From: an uncultured Bacteroidota bacterium
GTDB taxonomy: Bacteria; Bacteroidota; Bacteroidia; Chitinophagales; Chitinophagaceae
DNA length: 6,827 nucleotides
Reading direction: 5' to 3'
Assembly: GCA_903906615.1 (NCBI GenBank)
Contig: CAIVKT010000290.1
Location: 1 to 6,827, forward strand
Shown: positions 5,390-6,827 of the stretch, piece by piece
Layout of the letters: each line of letters begins with the position of its first letter
How positions within the stretch are numbered: the stretch's first letter is position 1
Program-made: the position numbers and the translations under genes
Notes under the pieces: generated by a model
The model's input: only the letters and a program-made list of their open reading frames with translations
What the model was told of the DNA's origin: nothing
Database searches by the model: none

Positions 5390-6827
5390 TCACACTCTCA
5401 ACGGATTAAAAACCTCCCAACCTTCTACATCATAACCATTTGCTATGGGGTGCTTACTGTATCGCCAGCTACCGTTTTTGGGAATTACTATGCCGCCTAT
5501 GGTTGGTTTTCCTTGCTTGCTCCGTAAATTGATGTAATTATTCAAAGCGTTGTGCTTGGCTACCATATCAATATCTGAATTTTCTGTTTTAGGATCAAAT
5601 AATGCAAGCGTACCATCAGCGAAAAGGATAATAATATCTACAAAAAAGAGAGCAGTTTGGTTTTTAGAATTAATATAAGAAACTGAGAAATCAGATTTGC
5701 TGCCAACACCATTTTTATACCACCATACTATATGATGCTTGTGTTGTTCCAAAAAAGTAATGAACTCAAATTCATTCTTACTATCTGATAAAAATCCTTT
5801 ATTTTCTCTGAGGAATAATGGGTCAAGGATTGCCTTTTCTACGTCATATTCCACATACAAGTTGTTATATATCCTGAACTCAGGCACTTCCCACAGGTAC
5901 TCTTTTACATCAGTTATTTTAGTTGATGCCTTTGCTTCCATGATCCGGCCATATTCTTCCCTTGCCTTATTTAATAAGTCTGTAAATATCTGTTGATTAT
6001 TATTTTGCAATACCACCTTGTATGTAGTTTTCTCGTCTAGGCCCAGGTACTCTTCAAACAATACTTTAAGATGATACTTCATTCGTTCCCACGATCCGTC
6101 TTTTTGATACTCGCCGCAGTTCGATAAACAAAATCGATTAAACAACTGCTCCAATTGATAAGTGGTCTTTGCAAACTTTGCTTTATGCATCACTTCTGTA
6201 AAGCCTTCGTGTGTTACATCAATAACCATATCTGTAGGTATCGCAATCTCTATATCGGCCACATCTGTCATTACAAAGTTTGCTGCCAGCTTATTTTTAT
6301 TGACAACATAATTCGATTCAGGAGTTTCAGCGATAAGTGTTATTCCAAACGTCCTTTCGGCGGTACTGAATAATGCTTCTCTGAAGTGCAGACCTAAGCG
6401 GTTTCTATTCAGTGTGCTTTCTTTGTAGTAAGACGTTAAGCTTAGATTATTATAAACAGGCTTGCGGATAGATTTGTTGAAGGTCAGGTAATCTACTTCT
6501 TCAGCCACAATCTGTATCATACTCCTTTCAAGATTGGTGAAAACATAACCAATGTTCAGTGAGTCATCGGTATAATGTTTTTGCTCAGGCATACGTAGGA
6601 TGCGGCCTAACGTTTGTACCGTAAATGTCTCTTGCTTCATTTCCCTGTATATCAATAATACAGACGCTCTTGGGCAATCCCACCCCAATGCTATAGCTTG
6701 CTTGAACAGCAGTACATCAACTACATTTTCGTTTTTAGAAATGTCATCGAGATTTATCTTTTCATTACTTAGCCAAACTGCAAGCCTGTTATTTTTTTGC
6801 GAAATACCGTGTATCTGTAAGTATTCA
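5390..6827 (-). CDS. res: Type III restriction enzyme Res-like helicase-nuclease, C-terminal part (5' end outside the window)
   Basis: The visible 478 codons are open to the right edge, so the Walker A/B helicase motifs lie outside. Type III Res subunits translocate or slide on DNA using ATP and cut when two unmethylated sites interact, working with a Mod methyltransferase. Seen here: the second RecA domain, with VLLFKQAIALGWDCPRA (about 6645-6721), whose GWDCPRA is typical of Res, then helicase motif VI QTLGRILR (6593-6616). A long middle region follows, then a C-terminal nuclease-like segment with Asp at 5636-5638 and D-P-K at 5588-5596, fitting PD-(D/E)XK spacing. The protein ends GWEVFNPLRV. 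The TTG at 6688 is not a start: the sequence before it is coding and family-like. Full Res proteins have about 900-1000 residues, so roughly half is visible. It is AT-rich, like darTG, and converges on darG with 27 bases between stops. A helicase-nuclease of another defence system cannot be excluded without the N-terminus and neighbours. Confidence -1.
   Translation of the reverse strand, partial: EYLQIHGISQKNNRLAVWLSNEKINLDDISKNENVVDVLLFKQAIALGWDCPRASVLLIYREMKQETFTVQTLGRILRMPEQKHYTDDSLNIGYVFTNLERSMIQIVAEEVDYLTFNKSIRKPVYNNLSLTSYYKESTLNRNRLGLHFREALFSTAERTFGITLIAETPESNYVVNKNKLAANFVMTDVADIEIAIPTDMVIDVTHEGFTEVMHKAKFAKTTYQLEQLFNRFCLSNCGEYQKDGSWERMKYHLKVLFEEYLGLDEKTTYKVVLQNNNQQIFTDLLNKAREEYGRIMEAKASTKITDVKEYLWEVPEFRIYNNLYVEYDVEKAILDPLFLRENKGFLSDSKNEFEFITFLEQHKHHIVWWYKNGVGSKSDFSVSYINSKNQTALFFVDIIILFADGTLALFDPKTENSDIDMVAKHNALNNYINLRSKQGKPTIGGIVIPKNGSWRYSKHPIANGYDVEGWEVFNPLRV

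Noticed and set aside
6686..6688. TTG at 6688 as the start of a separate 432-residue protein
   Set aside because: The frame is open to the window edge, and the upstream codons encode family-like Res sequence (FKQAIA just before GWDCPRA), so this is an internal Leu.

Overview
The window looks like a piece of a Bacteroidota chromosome, probably from the Chitinophagaceae or a near relative. Three things suggest this: promoter boxes of the TAnnTTTG type in front of several genes, no usable Shine-Dalgarno sequences, and the character of the housekeeping proteins. The placement is inferred from style; there is no marker gene in the window.

The left part (about 1-3420) is ordinary metabolism. A fumarylacetoacetate hydrolase family gene (minus strand, cut by the left edge) diverges from a beta-class carbonic anhydrase gene (plus strand). 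The carbonic anhydrase gene runs head-on into a two-gene minus-strand operon, nadC followed by a diacylglycerol/lipid kinase family gene. nadC starts at TTG and overlaps the kinase start by 4 bases (ATGA). The carbonic anhydrase and kinase stop codons touch with no base between them, in the palindrome TGATCA.

A 321-base intergenic stretch (3368-3688) holds the nadC promoter on one strand and the probable darT promoter on the other, plus unexplained sequence in between. To its right the DNA becomes visibly more AT-rich and the genes change in nature to defence. darT and darG form a complete DarTG toxin-antitoxin pair. DarT is a DNA ADP-ribosyltransferase; DarG combines a macrodomain that removes the modification with a C-terminal domain expected to hold the toxin inactive. 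Only 3 bases separate the two genes.

Converging on darG after 27 bases is the C-terminal half of a large helicase-nuclease of the type III restriction (Res) family, which runs off the right edge. The simplest reading is the left border of a defence island next to nadC, with DarTG as the abortive, NAD-consuming arm beside a restriction system whose methyltransferase (mod) would lie to the right. DarTG itself is a described system. What merits a closer look is its pairing with this Res protein, which has a slightly unusual D-P-K nuclease motif, and the untranslated-leader-free look of some promoters. I saw no tRNA, rRNA, CRISPR array or insertion sequence.
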